Numbered from the stretch's first letter, positions 10,746 through 20,662 are shown. The stretch: DNA of 26,178 bases from Plantago elongata (GCA_036897095.1 JAYMSP010002118.1:1-26178); one strand, 5' to 3'. The notes: generated by a model not told the origin, from the letters alone. Numbers and translations: made by a program.

Positions 10746-10957
10746 TTGTCCCCAAGGTCGAGATCTGGAAATTGTCTTATCAGATCTTCTAAGGGTTCCC
10801 AAGTTGATTTTTCTGCTTCTAGGGTATTCCACTTGACCAGTGCCTCTTGCACATTACCTGTCCAACGAAAATCCAGCAAGGCTTCTGGAACTAGCTCCGG
10901 AAGTCCCTCTGCTGAGTAGGGTGGAAGTACTAACCTTGTCGAGCCGTCACCTCCCAA
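10746..10957 (-). pseudogene. Chromodomain at the end of chromovirus integrase
   Basis: Chromodomains in this group help direct integration by binding chromatin marks. The frame starting near 10957 reads LVPEALLDFRWTGNVQEAL, then VKWNTLEAEKSTWEPLEDL, then a FPDLDLGDKAGL tail. The VKW...STWE pattern is the chromodomain core, and the tail resembles the usual end of chromovirus polyproteins. The open frame continues past the domain through the polypurine tract into the 3' LTR, giving a Gly-rich stretch without meaning. The start Met at 10957 is only the first one in the surviving frame. The true domain was the end of one long pol. Confidence 0.88.
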
Positions 10958-11175
10958 TATGCGTTTAAATAGTGATATATGGAAGATCAGATGGATTCGT
11001 GATCCTTGTAGGCAACTGTGCGCACCTTTTCATTGATCTTGAAAGGTCAAAAGAACTTGCTAGTTAACTTCTGGTTGACCTTCTTGAAAGCCCTGTCCAT
11101 AAGGTTGTAACCTCAGATAGACCCAATCTCCCACTTCCAATTCTTCGGGTCTCCGCCTTTGATATGATGTCTGTT
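10958..11175 (-). pseudogene. Chromovirus integrase C-terminal region, decayed
   Basis: This lies between the integrase core and the chromodomain. Short minus-strand segments such as KVGDWVYLRLQPYGQ-like sequence near 11140-11095 resemble the GPY/F-type region of gypsy integrases. Frames are broken and no continuous domain can be read. Confidence 0.55.
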
Positions 11176-11960
11176 TCATCCTTTTTGCGCTCCTTGCAAG
11201 TTGCAGCGAAGTTCCTTTAGTAACTTGTCCCGATCCTTGAGTTGAACATCCAATTCATGGACAACAGTAGACCCTTCGTCATGCCTTGGTATGGTTCGGG
11301 CAGGTCTCCCATACACAACCTCGAACGGGGTCATGTCAATCGCCCGATGATAAGTCATGTTATACCAGTATTCCACCCAAGCCAGATGCTTCTCCCATTC
11401 CTTGGGTCGCCCGTAGGTATAACACCGCAGGTACTGTTCCAAGCACCGATTTATGACTTACGTCTAACCATCAGTCTGAGGGTGATAGGCTGAACTCATC
11501 TTCAGGCGGGTACCCTGTAGCCTGAACAATTCCTTCCAGAATACACTGATAAACACCCGATCCCTATTGGATACGATACAAGTTGGTATTCCGTGAAGCT
11601 TAACAACATGTAGCACAAATTGTTCAGCTACATCTTTAGCTGAATACGGGCGACTTAGTTGTATGAAATGAGCATATTTTGACATCCTGTCTACCACAAC
11701 CAGTATAGTGTCCTTGCCTCTAGACTTAGGTGGACCAGTAATAAAGTCCATAGAAACATCAGTCCATACCTGTTCGGGAATCTCTAAAGGATTCAACAAT
11801 CCTGCTAGTTTCTGACAGTCACTGTTGTTTCGCTGGCAGGCATTGCATTCTTGGATGAACCTTCAGACATCTCCCAAGATTCCCCTCCAATGAAACACTC
11901 CTCCAATCCTCTTGTTCGTGCGGAGTACCCCTGAGTGACCGCCAAATGCCGATGCGTGAA
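11176..11960 (-). pseudogene. Chromovirus integrase remnant
   Basis: Integrase inserts the DNA copy. Near 11960-11810 the minus strand shows an HHCC zinc-binding arrangement: His in EFHASAFGGHSG and Cys in ECNACQ. The catalytic core begins at 11799 with VWTDVSMDFITGPP, which holds the first acidic residue. The second acidic region reads IVSNRDRVF. After YHPQTDG, two in-frame stop codons at 11462-11470 separate the last part, which resumes as RCLEQYLRC and continues through WVEYWYNMTYHRA to TPFEVVYGRP. Another in-frame stop lies in the zinc-binding part. The identification is secure and the gene is dead. Confidence 0.93.
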
Positions 11961-12033
11961 ATTCCTCGATCACTTATCTTCTGAGCTTTCCCTTAGGCAC
12001 TATGGTTCTACCTCGGTAAGTAATGCACCCTTG

Positions 12034-12520
12034 TCACCTCCTTCCCAGCGTTTGAATAGCGGCCCAAGTTTTTTCATCCTTCTTGGTTGCTTCAGCAATC
12101 TCTTCCCAGAGTCCGGCAATAGGTGAGGGTAAGGCCTTAAGCTCTGCCTCTGGTGGATCCCTTCGAGATAAAGCATCTACTGCTTGGTTCTCTCGACCTG
12201 GCCTATAAGTGATCTCGTAGTCGTATCCTATGAGCTTTGCCATCCATTTTTGTTGTTCAGTCGTCCCTATCCTTTGTCTCAGTGGATACCGAAGACTACT
12301 CTGATCAGTGATTATCTTGAATCTCCGGCCAAGTAAGTAAGGTCGCCATACCCCTACTGCCTCGAGAAATTGCCATCATCTCCTTCTCATAGATCGACCA
12401 TGGTCCTCTAGCTGGCCCGAGACTCTTACTGATATAAGCAATCAGTCTCCCCTGTTGTGCGAGCACTGCGCCTATCTCAAAGTTTGATGCATCTGTCTCG
12501 ATGACAAATTCCTATTGAAA
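12034..12520 (-). pseudogene. Chromovirus RNase H remnant and linker to integrase
   Basis: The minus strand near 12460-12370 reads GRLIAYISKSLGPARG and then YEKEMMAI, the RNase HI-like block of gypsy pol. From 12243 it continues with LIGYDYEITYRPGRENQAVDALSR, the conserved end of RNase H before integrase. A following segment rich in Glu and Lys is the linker. Frameshifts between 12370 and 12250 break the domain. It follows RT and precedes the integrase zinc-binding part. Confidence 0.9.
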
Positions 12521-13330
12521 GTTAGGTACTGCTAGCACCGGTGTCCAGCTCATGGCCATCTTGAGCTTTTCGAAGGCTACCTTTAATTCATCGCTCCATT
12601 GGAATTGACCTTTCTTGGTAAGGGCAGTAAGTGGTCTAGAGATTCCCCCATAACCTTTGCAGAACTTTCGGTAGTAATTTCCCAATCCTAGGAATCCTCT
12701 ATGCTCGGTTATGGTCTTAGGTACCGGACATTCACACAATGCTTCGATCATCTTGTCGTCCACCCGAACGCCTTCCTTGGATATGAAATGACCCAAGTAT
12801 TCCACTTCTTGTTCTCCGAACAAACACTTTGAGGGTTTAACGATGAAGTGGTAGCTCTCAAAATTTCGAAGACAGCCTTTAGATGTTCCATGTGTTGTTC
12901 CCACACTAAACTGTAAACCAAGATATCATCGAAGAAGACCAGGACAAACTAACGTAGGTATGGTCTTAAGATGTGGTTCATCGCCGCTTGAAAAGTGGAC
13001 GGCGCATTGCAGAGTCCGAACAGCATGATCAGGTACTCATAGTGGCCGTTGTGAGTTCTGAAGGTTGTCTTGTGGATATCGTCGGGGTGCACTCGAATCT
13101 AATGATACCCTGCCCTAAGATCTAATTTAATGAAGAGGTTTGCACCGTGTAATTTGTTGAGCATGTCAGAGACTATCGGTATTGGAAAGCTATGGTTGAT
13201 GGTTGCCTCGTTCATGGCACGATAATCGGTGCAAAACCACCACGTTCCGTCCTTCTTTTTTACCAGTAGGACTGGCGAAGAGAATGGACTGTTGCTGTAG
13301 TGAATCAGCCCAGCTCCCAGCATCTATTAT
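12521..13330 (-). pseudogene. Chromovirus reverse transcriptase remnant
   Basis: This reverse transcriptase would have copied element RNA. From 13323 downward it shows [17 protein letters not shown], then [10 protein letters not shown], then [11 protein letters not shown], which holds the first catalytic Asp. The catalytic box FFDDILVYS follows near 12945-12915. The thumb region appears as EVEYLGHFISKEGV and GFLGLGNYYRKF in the 12904-12512 frame. Stops lie around 13099 and 12950, and a frameshift separates the catalytic box from the thumb. Unlike the copia copy, the visible catalytic Asp residues are kept, so inactivation is by frame breaks. Confidence 0.94.
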
Positions 13331-14069
13331 ACCTGTTTCACAATTTCGTTCTTCTGGAAGTGTGCGTACCTGTAAGGGGCCACTTTGACATGTTTTTTTT
13401 TCATCCACCAGTTGGATCCTATTATCGAACTCTCTCTGGGGTGGTAAAGCACTAGGGGTGTTGGTGACGTCCTCGAACTCGGCTAGCGATTTGGTCAGAT
13501 CTTGCTCTCGGGTTGGGCGCGTGTTATCCCCGTACCCTTTCCGGTCAGGGCTTGTAGTAGGAACACTTCTCCCCCCTGTAGTATGTTCCTTGAATACGCT
13601 TGCTAAATCTGTCACCTGAGGAGCGTTGTGTCTGAACCCTTTTAGTTGGCGTTCCTTACCTCCACAGTTGACCTTCATATATAGCTCTTTGCAATCAATG
13701 GTAGATGGGCTCACTTTGCGAGCCATGGCATTCCAAAGATAACTTCTATGCTTGACGTAGGTAAGACGAACAAATTCACATGGAATCTGACTTTATGTAT
13801 CACTACCAGATGCTAACTGAGTTTGGTATGGCACTCAAGGATATGACCACTACTGGTGGTTACTTTAACGGGTTATTTGACTTCTGACAAGTATTTCTCT
13901 AGTTTGCTAGCAATACTTTCAGCAACAAAATTCAAGGTAGCACCGCTATCAACCAAAATTCGAACATCTACTCCATCCATTTAACCCGGAAATTTCAAAG
14001 CCTTATGATAGTTGTCCTCTATAGAAGCGATAGAAATTACCTTGAGTGACTCCTTGGTCTCAATTTCCT
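13331..14069 (-). pseudogene. Chromovirus aspartic protease remnant and spacer
   Basis: Around 13985-13890 the minus strand encodes DVRILVDSGATLNFV, containing the DSGA catalytic motif of retroelement aspartic proteases. The next part, FGMPWLA near 13725, matches the usual end of the protease before the spacer to RT. In-frame stops fall just before the motif, after about 30 residues and again later. The 13726-13331 part carries the usual poorly conserved spacer. The catalytic motif itself is intact. Confidence 0.85.
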
Positions 14070-14558
14070 TCAGGGTTTTGTCCCGAACCGCTCCTCTCCA
14101 GGGTCAGCCCCGAGAGTACCGATCGAACTCGGTTGGCTCTCGACCAGGGTAAACGTTAGGGCTACTAGTGACATCACTTCACGCGATGCGGCTTGCTCTC
14201 TCGGTGTCCTTGATGTGGGCGCTTGATGCCCACCATCGCACGGTGCCGCAGTGTGGTCCTTCTCAGGCAATTTCGCCACAAGTTCTTGTAGCAAGCTCCG
14301 AATATCCTGCACCGATCCCTCTACTCTTGCCAACCTTCTTCGAGTAGCGTTCTTCATTGCGGAAGCTTGAACCGTGTCTCTAAGGCCATGTGTTGGGATC
14401 TGAATTTTACCAACTAGATCGGAAGACGAATTATCTGGTAATTCGCTTCCAAGAGCGTCATCAGATGAATCTTGATCACGCATTAAAAAGAGAAAGAGGA
14501 AGAAATCAATCACAAGAATAGGGGTCTTGTGATTTACTTGCTTTCGCGATGGGTGCAC
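14070..14558 (-). pseudogene. Truncated chromovirus gag, frame starting inside the 5' LTR
   Basis: The open frame starts at 14558 inside the 5' LTR and crosses its end at 14391 without a stop. The part beyond the LTR encodes AMKNATRRRLARVEGSVQDI and LLQELVAKLPEK, a basic, helical segment like the N-terminal part of chromovirus gag. A true start may be the Met near 14355 rather than the LTR one. The capsid core and zinc knuckle are missing, since protease sequence begins within about 100 bases. I infer an internal deletion of most of gag. The bases just inside the LTR do not match a primer-binding site I recognise. Confidence 0.6.
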
Positions 14559-15054
14559 GTTTATTCAACGGTAATAATATTCATAAATCATCAACTAATT
14601 AGGGTTAAGCCCTAATGGTCCTATATATATTTGTTACTTGACAAAGATTTTAGGTAATCAAGTAAGCTAATGGAAATTAAAGATATGCAGAAATCTAAAT
14701 AAGATCGGCAGGAATCTAGAGTTACCTATCAAGAGACTAATTCTAAGATTAAGAGACTCTTGAAGATACTCTACCTTTATTTTCTGTCTTGCTAATCAAG
14801 ACAGAATCTAAGTGCTTAGAGTAAGAAAAAAAAGATATGTTTGGGAGATTTGTGTAGATTCTGGAGATCTTCTTGAAGATTCTTCCCAATCAAAAGATGG
14901 CGGTCCGCTCTAGCTTTAGGCCTGACGGACTAGTCATGCCCATTAAGAAGGGTCTCAATAATAATAACGCTTGTTGGGCTTTCAAACACGCTTCTGGGAG
15001 CTGCTGCCTGCGTCCGCGTTCTCTTCTCTAATCTCATTAGATCGAGTCCCATCA
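14391..15054 (-). repeat. Chromovirus 5' LTR
   Basis: This is the second copy of the 10052-10707 repeat, with plus-strand ends TGTTGGG and CCCATCA. It lies upstream of gag on the minus strand. The copies are similar enough to align end to end but carry scattered changes, so the insertion is not very recent. Confidence 0.95.
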
Positions 15055-16192
15055 TTATTCAATTAAATTGATATGCTAGAGTCTACGAAATCTTATGTGG
15101 CACTATAACCACACCATATTATCTTGATTATTAATGCAATGAATGTAAATGCGAGAGTTAAAATTACATAACAAATGTAATCTTAAACTTGCTGCCATTT
15201 GACTCGGGATCATTCATGTCATATTGTAAAGTGGGTAATATAAATTTGTAACTGTTTTTAAGTTTATAAATATATTTTATTATTTTTTTAAAAATAACTA
15301 TGTTCAAATTATTAGTATTTTATAATTTTTAAATTGTAATTTAGTATTAGAAAATTAACACGCGGTACTCACGTATGAACTTTTATCTTAATATTTTTTT
15401 GTTAATTATTAATTTATATTAATATAGAACGAATAATTACAATTTAACAAAATTAATTATAATACAATATGGACAAAAATGTGCCGAACAACAGATTAAA
15501 TACGGACAAAATCTTCATCCTTTCATTATAAAAAATTGATGTCATGTATATAAATCCTACTTTTTTGTTCCAAACCTACAATCGTTTGATTTGGCTTAAT
15601 CACGTCCTTAACTATTGCTTACAATGGAGTCAAACTCAATAGTTACTACTAGTTAATTATCATCGACACATAAGCTTTCTCATTTTGGAGTGATAGAACG
15701 CTTAATGTCCGTCCTCAACATTATGTGTATTAATGTTAATTTTCTTTCTTCCATAATTGGAAGACAAAGGTTAACACTATAAATTAAGTTCATCACAGAA
15801 GTTTCATTTGTACAGACAAAAACATTAGTAATATCAAATGGATACTATCTAATTTAGTATATGGCAATCAAAATTCGTCTTCTGCTCTTTCTAGCAATGA
15901 ATTTGTTTGCCAACTTTGGTGGTTTCATGTTTTGGTTAGTGTTTTGTTTGTGAGAACTTATGCTTTGATTAGTTTATGACATAATATTCATTTCCAGTTG
16001 TTGTATCTTAGTAGGGAATATTTACCTATTTACGTGTGTAATCATTTTTGTCTAGCTCCAAGTCGTTGATCAATATGCTATTCCATGTCAATTTTGAAGG
16101 GTTTCATCACTACTCACTAATGGTGATTTACCATTGGCTAATGGTACAAACTGACATTTGATAATTTCAAGAAATTTCAAGCTTTGTCTAAT
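15055..16192. other. AT-rich DNA between chromovirus and Helitron
   Basis: I see no supported coding stretch, RNA gene or terminal repeat. Part of it may be the 5' non-coding end of the Helitron to the right, but I cannot point to the 5' TC terminus. Confidence 0.5.
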
Positions 16193-16263
16193 AGGGAGGA
16201 GATCATGTGATGTTCGCATGTATAACCTACCTGTGTGTGCTGAGGTTGTTGCACTTATAGTTG

Positions 16264-16352
16264 GTACGTTGTTTAATTAAAACTTATTAGACCAAATATG
16301 CAATGACATATTTATAAATGAATATGTGGTTAAAATATTTGTAATCCAATAG
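16264..16352 (+). other. Probable 89-bp intron in the Helitron gene
   Basis: The segment starts GT and ends AG. Joining its flanks keeps the Rep reading frame, giving Val-Gly-Asn-Asp in a block where Helitron proteins usually read IVGD. The interior is AT-rich, as in plant introns. Confidence 0.6.
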
Positions 16353-16949
16353 GTAATGACGAATTCGATGTGCACCCACGTGATATTGTACTCGAGTTGC
16401 ATCCCAGCTATTTGTCAATGCAATATACACTCTTTTCCCATATGGAGAGGATAAGTATCATACCGATATTCTCCACACGGAACAGCCATACGATTCTTGG
16501 ATTACATTCATTAATAAAGTGTATCATTCATATGTTTTTTATATAATAACTCCAAAGGTCTCTCGATATATTTCAGTTGCATATACTATCGAGTTCCAGA
16601 AGCGTGGCCTTCAACATGGTCATATACTACTATGGATCGATGGAGACGAATGGAATTTGACTGTTGACTATATTGATAAAGTCATAACTGCTGAGATTTC
16701 CGATAAGAATGTCAACCCCCAATTGTACAATGTTGTGTAAGATTATATGGTCCATGGTCAGTGTGGAGCACTCAACTACAAGGCACCTTGCATGCATGAT
16801 GGGAAAAAATGCTCCAAGAAATTCCCAAAGTCGTTCAATCAGCGATCAACATTTAACGGTGATGGATATCCAGTATACATGAGGCGTGATAATGGCAATA
16901 CCATTGATAAATATGGTGTCATGATAGATAATAAGTACTTCCCTTTTCG

Positions 16950-17285
16950 ATGAAAGCTTCCTATGCTTCAACTTTCTATTGGATTAGTTCAGTTTTTATG
17001 CCAATTGATTTGTAATAGGTATTCTATTGGTAAGAGTTAGTTATGATTTATAAAGTAAGAATTATATTGAATAAAGTGCGGAAGTAAATGATAAATAATT
17101 AGTTAGTGTGGCAAAAAAAAAAAATCAGTAAATAAGATAACTGATAAATCGTTTCTTCATAATTGGAAGTTTCTATTGTCACCCCAACAAAGGAAAGATA
17201 AGAAGTTGTTAAACTGGTGAAAGTGAGTGCAATGAACTGTGTAATTGTGAAATCAATATGATTATAATCAATGATCCATATTATA
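16950..17285 (+). other. Unclassified ~330-bp insert in the Helitron Rep region
   Basis: Protein similarity stops after YGVMIDNKY near 16940 and resumes at IVPYNP near 17295. In Helitron proteins these blocks are nearly adjacent. The inserted DNA is AT-rich with a 12-base A run near 17115. Both flanks contain GTAC-like words but I see no convincing target duplication or inverted repeat. It could be a decayed MITE or an unrecognised insertion. Confidence 0.5.
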
Positions 17286-17648
17286 TATACATGTACATTG
17301 TCCCGTACAACCCATACCTACTAATGAGATATGGTGCTCATATAAATGTCGAATGGTACAACAATACAAACTCCATAAAGTATTTGTTCAAGTATGTGAA
17401 CAAAAGAATTGATAGGATTAGGGTCAAAATAACGGTTGACAACGAGGTTAAGGATTATGTTAACTGTCGATACATATATGCATGTGAGGCGGTGTGGCAC
17501 ATTCTGGGCTATGACATTCACTACCGCGATCCTACGGTGGAGCATTTACCATTTCACCTTGATGGTGAACAGATTCTTTGCTTCAAACATTCTGATTACA
17601 TAGAGGATCTCATCGAAAAGCATATTATTGCACAAACGAAGTTCTTAC

Positions 17649-18407
17649 TACGAGTGAGCACCGAGCTAGACTCGACCCGGAATGGACTGGCTAATAAAGG
17701 GTCGCCCTTTATTGGCCCGAAACCCAAACCGTACTGGTACGGGTCCAGCTCGGACCAGACCCAGATTTACCGGGTCTGTCCGGGCTGGAACCGTAATGAT
17801 CCGAAAAAAACATAAAAGAAAAGAAAAAAAGAAGCACAATACATACATTCAGGCAACATAGGCTCATAGCATCAAACATAGGCTCATAGCATCAAACTCC
17901 AACACTAGATGGTATCATGGTACAAACTAAATTCAATATGATAGAAAGAATAATGTAATAGAATAGAAATTTCATGAAAAAAGAGTTCAACCTGGTTTCA
18001 AGTTCCAAATCTAACGGTCTATGGAACTTCCTCAATCCCCATAAAACAACTAAAGAATAATTACAACAATTAAATATCATTCCAAATTATGAAGAAAAAG
18101 ATGGGAGAGATTGGAAATCCGTAGGAGGTTGAAGTGATCTGAAATTGTGGTGGACCAAGTAACGCAATTTGAAGCATCAACGTAAATTGGGAACGACAAG
18201 TGAAAAACAGAAAAAAGAAGAATACAAAATATGAGCTATAAATTATTAGGGTATTATTTTTTAACTCATCAGGCTTTTCCGGGTTTGACCCGGTCCGGCC
18301 CGAAACTCGAAAAACTATAATATACTGACCCGATGTCCGGTCCGAGTACTAAGGTCCGGACCGGGTCTGGATAAAATTCGGGTCCGGTCCATTTATGCTC
18401 AGCCCTA
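17649..18407. mobile_element. Non-autonomous hAT-type element inside the Helitron gene
   Basis: The element is flanked by GTTCTTAC at 17641-17648 and 18408-18415, a perfect 8-bp duplication, the size typical of hAT. The ends are TACGAGTGAGCA and, on the other strand, TAGGGCTGAGCA, which match at 9 of 12 bases. TAGGG-TGAGCA-type ends are common in plant hAT elements. Subterminal regions are GC-rich with repeated GACCCGG/GGTCCGG words. The interior is AT-rich and has no transposase. Without the insert and one duplication the Helitron protein similarity runs on. Confidence 0.9.
17857..17896. repeat. Perfect 20-bp tandem duplication in the hAT-type element
   Basis: The unit cataggctcatagcatcaaa occurs twice without a gap at 17857-17876 and 17877-17896. 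Confidence 0.9.
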
Positions 18408-18894
18408 GTTCTTACAGTGGATGAGATACAACAAAGTACATCAAGAGGCACGAAAGTATCTGTACGCAGAGTTTCCGAGGTTCTATGTGTGGGATGCAAA
18501 GAAGAAGTGTGGAGGGACAAAAAAAAACGATCAAACAAAGTTCGTAGGATATATCACGTCCCGCAAAAATCTGGCCCAGTGTATTACCTGAGGATAATGT
18601 TGAACCATGTAAAACGTGCCACATTCTATGAAGATTTGAGGACTTTTAATGGTGTTCTTTACCAAATATATCATGATGCTTGCTCTACACTTGGCTTACT
18701 ACATGATGACAAGGAGTATATAGAGGGTATCAAGGAAGCAAGCTTCTAGGGATCTGGTTGATACCTAAGGCATTTATTCTGCATGTTATTGCTGTCAAAT
18801 AGCATGGCACGGCCCGTTAAGGTATTGAAAAGTACGTGGGAACATCCGTCAGATGACATTTTATACAACATGCACAAAAAGATGAATAACCAAG

Positions 18895-19000
18895 GTAAAA
18901 CTATTAGTGCAATGTTTATTATTATGTTCTTAATATAAAATTAAACTTTATACAGTACACTTTGGCAATTTGCATGTAAACAATTTTGTTTCTATTATAG
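18895..19000 (+). other. Possible 106-bp intron in the Helitron gene
   Basis: The segment begins GTAAAA after a coding-like block (SDDILYNMHKKMNNQ in one frame) and ends in TTCTATTATAG, a good plant 3' splice site. Downstream coding similarity is disrupted, so frame retention across it cannot be shown. Confidence 0.4.
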
Positions 19001-19262
19001 TGATATTCATGATTGGAGCTCAGCGAATCATAGTTAAAAAATGGCAAACCAATCTCATTGCAGAAGAATTGTAACACTATGTGGATGAGATGCTAGAAGA
19101 GTTTAACAAGTTGTTTCCATGTCTAATTGATGAACAAACAGATGCATATAACAAGATTATGGATGCAGTATCTTCGGGGAAGGGTGGTGTCTTCTTCTTA
19201 TATGGCTATGGTGGTACAACATTAAGAAGTTGTCGTGATATAGTTCTGTCAGTATGTTGGTC

Positions 19263-19430
19263 CAGATAACGGCAAAGGAAAAGACTAGAGGGGGGGGGGG
19301 GGTTGAATAGTCTTTTCAAACTTTTGTTGATAAACACTATTTCTCATAAACTGGTGGATTTCTGATACTTAAATTCAGAGAGCGGAAGACTTAAGCGATA
19401 GATAAATGTAATTTTTCTTTGCAGTATTAA

Positions 19431-19474
<44 letters not shown>

Positions 19475-20662
19475 TGCTGGAATGTAAATACATAACAGTA
19501 AATAACACAGCAAGTGTAGTGGTATCTGGAAGTGGCATAATCCTCCAACTAGTCCACTTCGGCCTTTCTGAGACCTAGAATTCACTAGAACATACAATTT
19601 AGTTCTCCTTATAATATATCCTATTCTAAGATCCCTACAAACAAATGGTTCCCAACCAAATGTTCCCCCTGAATTGTTCCCTAGCTCCTAGAGCCAAGTA
19701 CTTCCTGTACTCAAGATAACCTCGGAGCTATTCCTTGATTTCTCAAATCAAGTACTTCATGTACTCCATGCCTTGATGGTGTTGGTTATAAGTTGATTGT
19801 CATGAAAGCTTCTCGTATAACTTTTCAGCTATACTTTCAGAGAACTTATAAGAGATAACACTACTTGATACACTCATTTAATATATGGTAGGTTCTCTTT
19901 TACTGACCCAAGTAATTGGTATCCGTTCTGGAGAATGGGCTTCAGAAAGGGTAACCGCAAGTTCAACTCTTTCACGAATAACAATCTCTTGTTATAGGTT
20001 CAGGATACTTAGAACTACTGGTGATTCTTCGAGCTTGTTAGTCGCAACAGAAAGCTTGGTGAATGGTAGTAAGATGCTTCAGAGAATACTTTGCTTAGTA
20101 AGTACATATGAGCGTTGTTCGTGTGTGTATTTCTCAGCTTCTAAGTGAAGATATTTATAGATGAATATAAGAGTCGTTTGAATAGTATTCGTTAGACCTT
20201 CTCAAAATTTAATCAGTTGATATCTCGAAATGAGTACTCATAAGTCCCTTTCTCATTTTTCAGAGAGGATTATGCATTGAGCGACTTTCCAGCCGGCATA
20301 ATTAATGCATCGTACTATTTCTTGTCATGTTGTCTCAATGGGCACATGAGTCTTTCTGAAAGCTAGCATGCTCCTAAACTAAGTGATGTCATATGCTCAG
20401 AGACTTGTTATGTGCAACATATGCACTATACAATATGTTTTTTGATTATAGTCTATATGAAGAGACTTAACCTTATGTCTTCAAAAACTTGTGCAATCTT
20501 CAGTGTTCAAATCTTCAATTAAAATCCATTACTAGGATCCTTCTTCAGGCCTTCTTAGAAATAAAAAATTACATCAGAGACCTAATAATCCTATTACAAG
20601 TTTTACTATACTAACATACTAAGTGATTTCCTCTTTTACAATGTTCAAGTGATTTCCTAACA
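19263..20662 (+). mobile_element. Orphan polypurine tract and probable 3' LTR
   Basis: A purine run ending in 13 G (19290-19302) is followed by TGAATAGTC at 19304. A purine tract followed by TG is the usual junction between the internal region and the 3' LTR of a plus-strand LTR element. The sequence then runs without coding capacity to CCTAACA at 20656-20662, which would be the LTR end. It contains a TATA-like tatttatag near 20150. No second LTR, internal genes or matching left duplication are present, so this would be the 3' remnant of a truncated element joined directly to Helitron DNA. The right border is less certain than the left. Confidence 0.45.
19432..19473. repeat. (TG)21 microsatellite
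   Basis: A perfect alternating TG run of about 42 bases lies inside the probable LTR. It produces the His/Thr-repeat reading frame on the other strand, which is not a gene. Confidence 0.97.

Larger units (their letters stand above)
10052..15054 (-). mobile_element. Ty3/gypsy chromovirus LTR retrotransposon, gag mostly deleted
   Basis: Two LTRs of about 660 bp bound the element, and the domains on the minus strand run gag fragment, protease, RT, RNase H, integrase, chromodomain. Integrase after RNase H plus a C-terminal chromodomain identifies the chromovirus branch of Ty3/gypsy. On the minus strand the LTRs begin TGATGGGACTC and end CCCAACA. The flanks ctatt (10047-10051) and ttatt (15055-15059) fit a 5-bp duplication with one later mutation. 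The internal region is about 3.7 kb, short for this group, because most of gag, including any zinc knuckle, is missing. Stops and frameshifts occur in every domain. Confidence 0.95.
16193..19262 (+). pseudogene. Helitron Rep/helicase pseudogene
   Basis: Helitrons encode one large protein with an N-terminal HUH-type Rep nuclease and a C-terminal PIF1-like helicase, used for rolling-circle transposition. Readable blocks in order are RMYNLPVCAEVVALIVG (16217-16263), LELHPSYLSMQY (about 16392-16427), YTIEFQKRGLQHGHILLWI (16582-16638), MVHGQCG and KKCSKKFPKSF (16747-16845), IVPYNPYLLMRYGAHINVEW (about 17295-17350), SIKYLFKYVNK (about 17374-17406), CEAVWHILGYDIHY (about 17491-17524), then after a hAT insertion YYLRIMLNHVKRATFYEDLRT and GLLHDDKEYIEGIKEASF, and finally GGVFFLYGYGGT of the helicase. 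The HUH motif reads HGH here. A frameshift, stops, deletions and insertions make it non-functional. Helitron ends (TC and a CTRR hairpin) were not found. Confidence 0.93.

Noticed and set aside
10548-10919. Plus-strand open reading frame of 123 residues with a proline run
   Set aside because: It is antisense to the chromodomain, polypurine tract and LTR; the proline run is just the C18 tract.
13190-13726. Minus-strand open reading frame of 178 residues as a separate gene
   Set aside because: It begins at the end of the protease and ends in RT sequence read in the wrong frame, so it is a shifted shadow of the chromovirus pol.
17666-18080. Open reading frames inside the hAT-type element
   Set aside because: They show no transposase similarity and follow low-complexity A-rich and GC-rich subterminal repeats.
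19344-19538. Minus-strand open reading frame with a run of alternating His and Thr
   Set aside because: The repeat is a translation of the (TG)21 microsatellite.
19885-20148. Plus-strand open reading frame of 87 residues
   Set aside because: It lies in the non-coding probable LTR and resembles no known protein.
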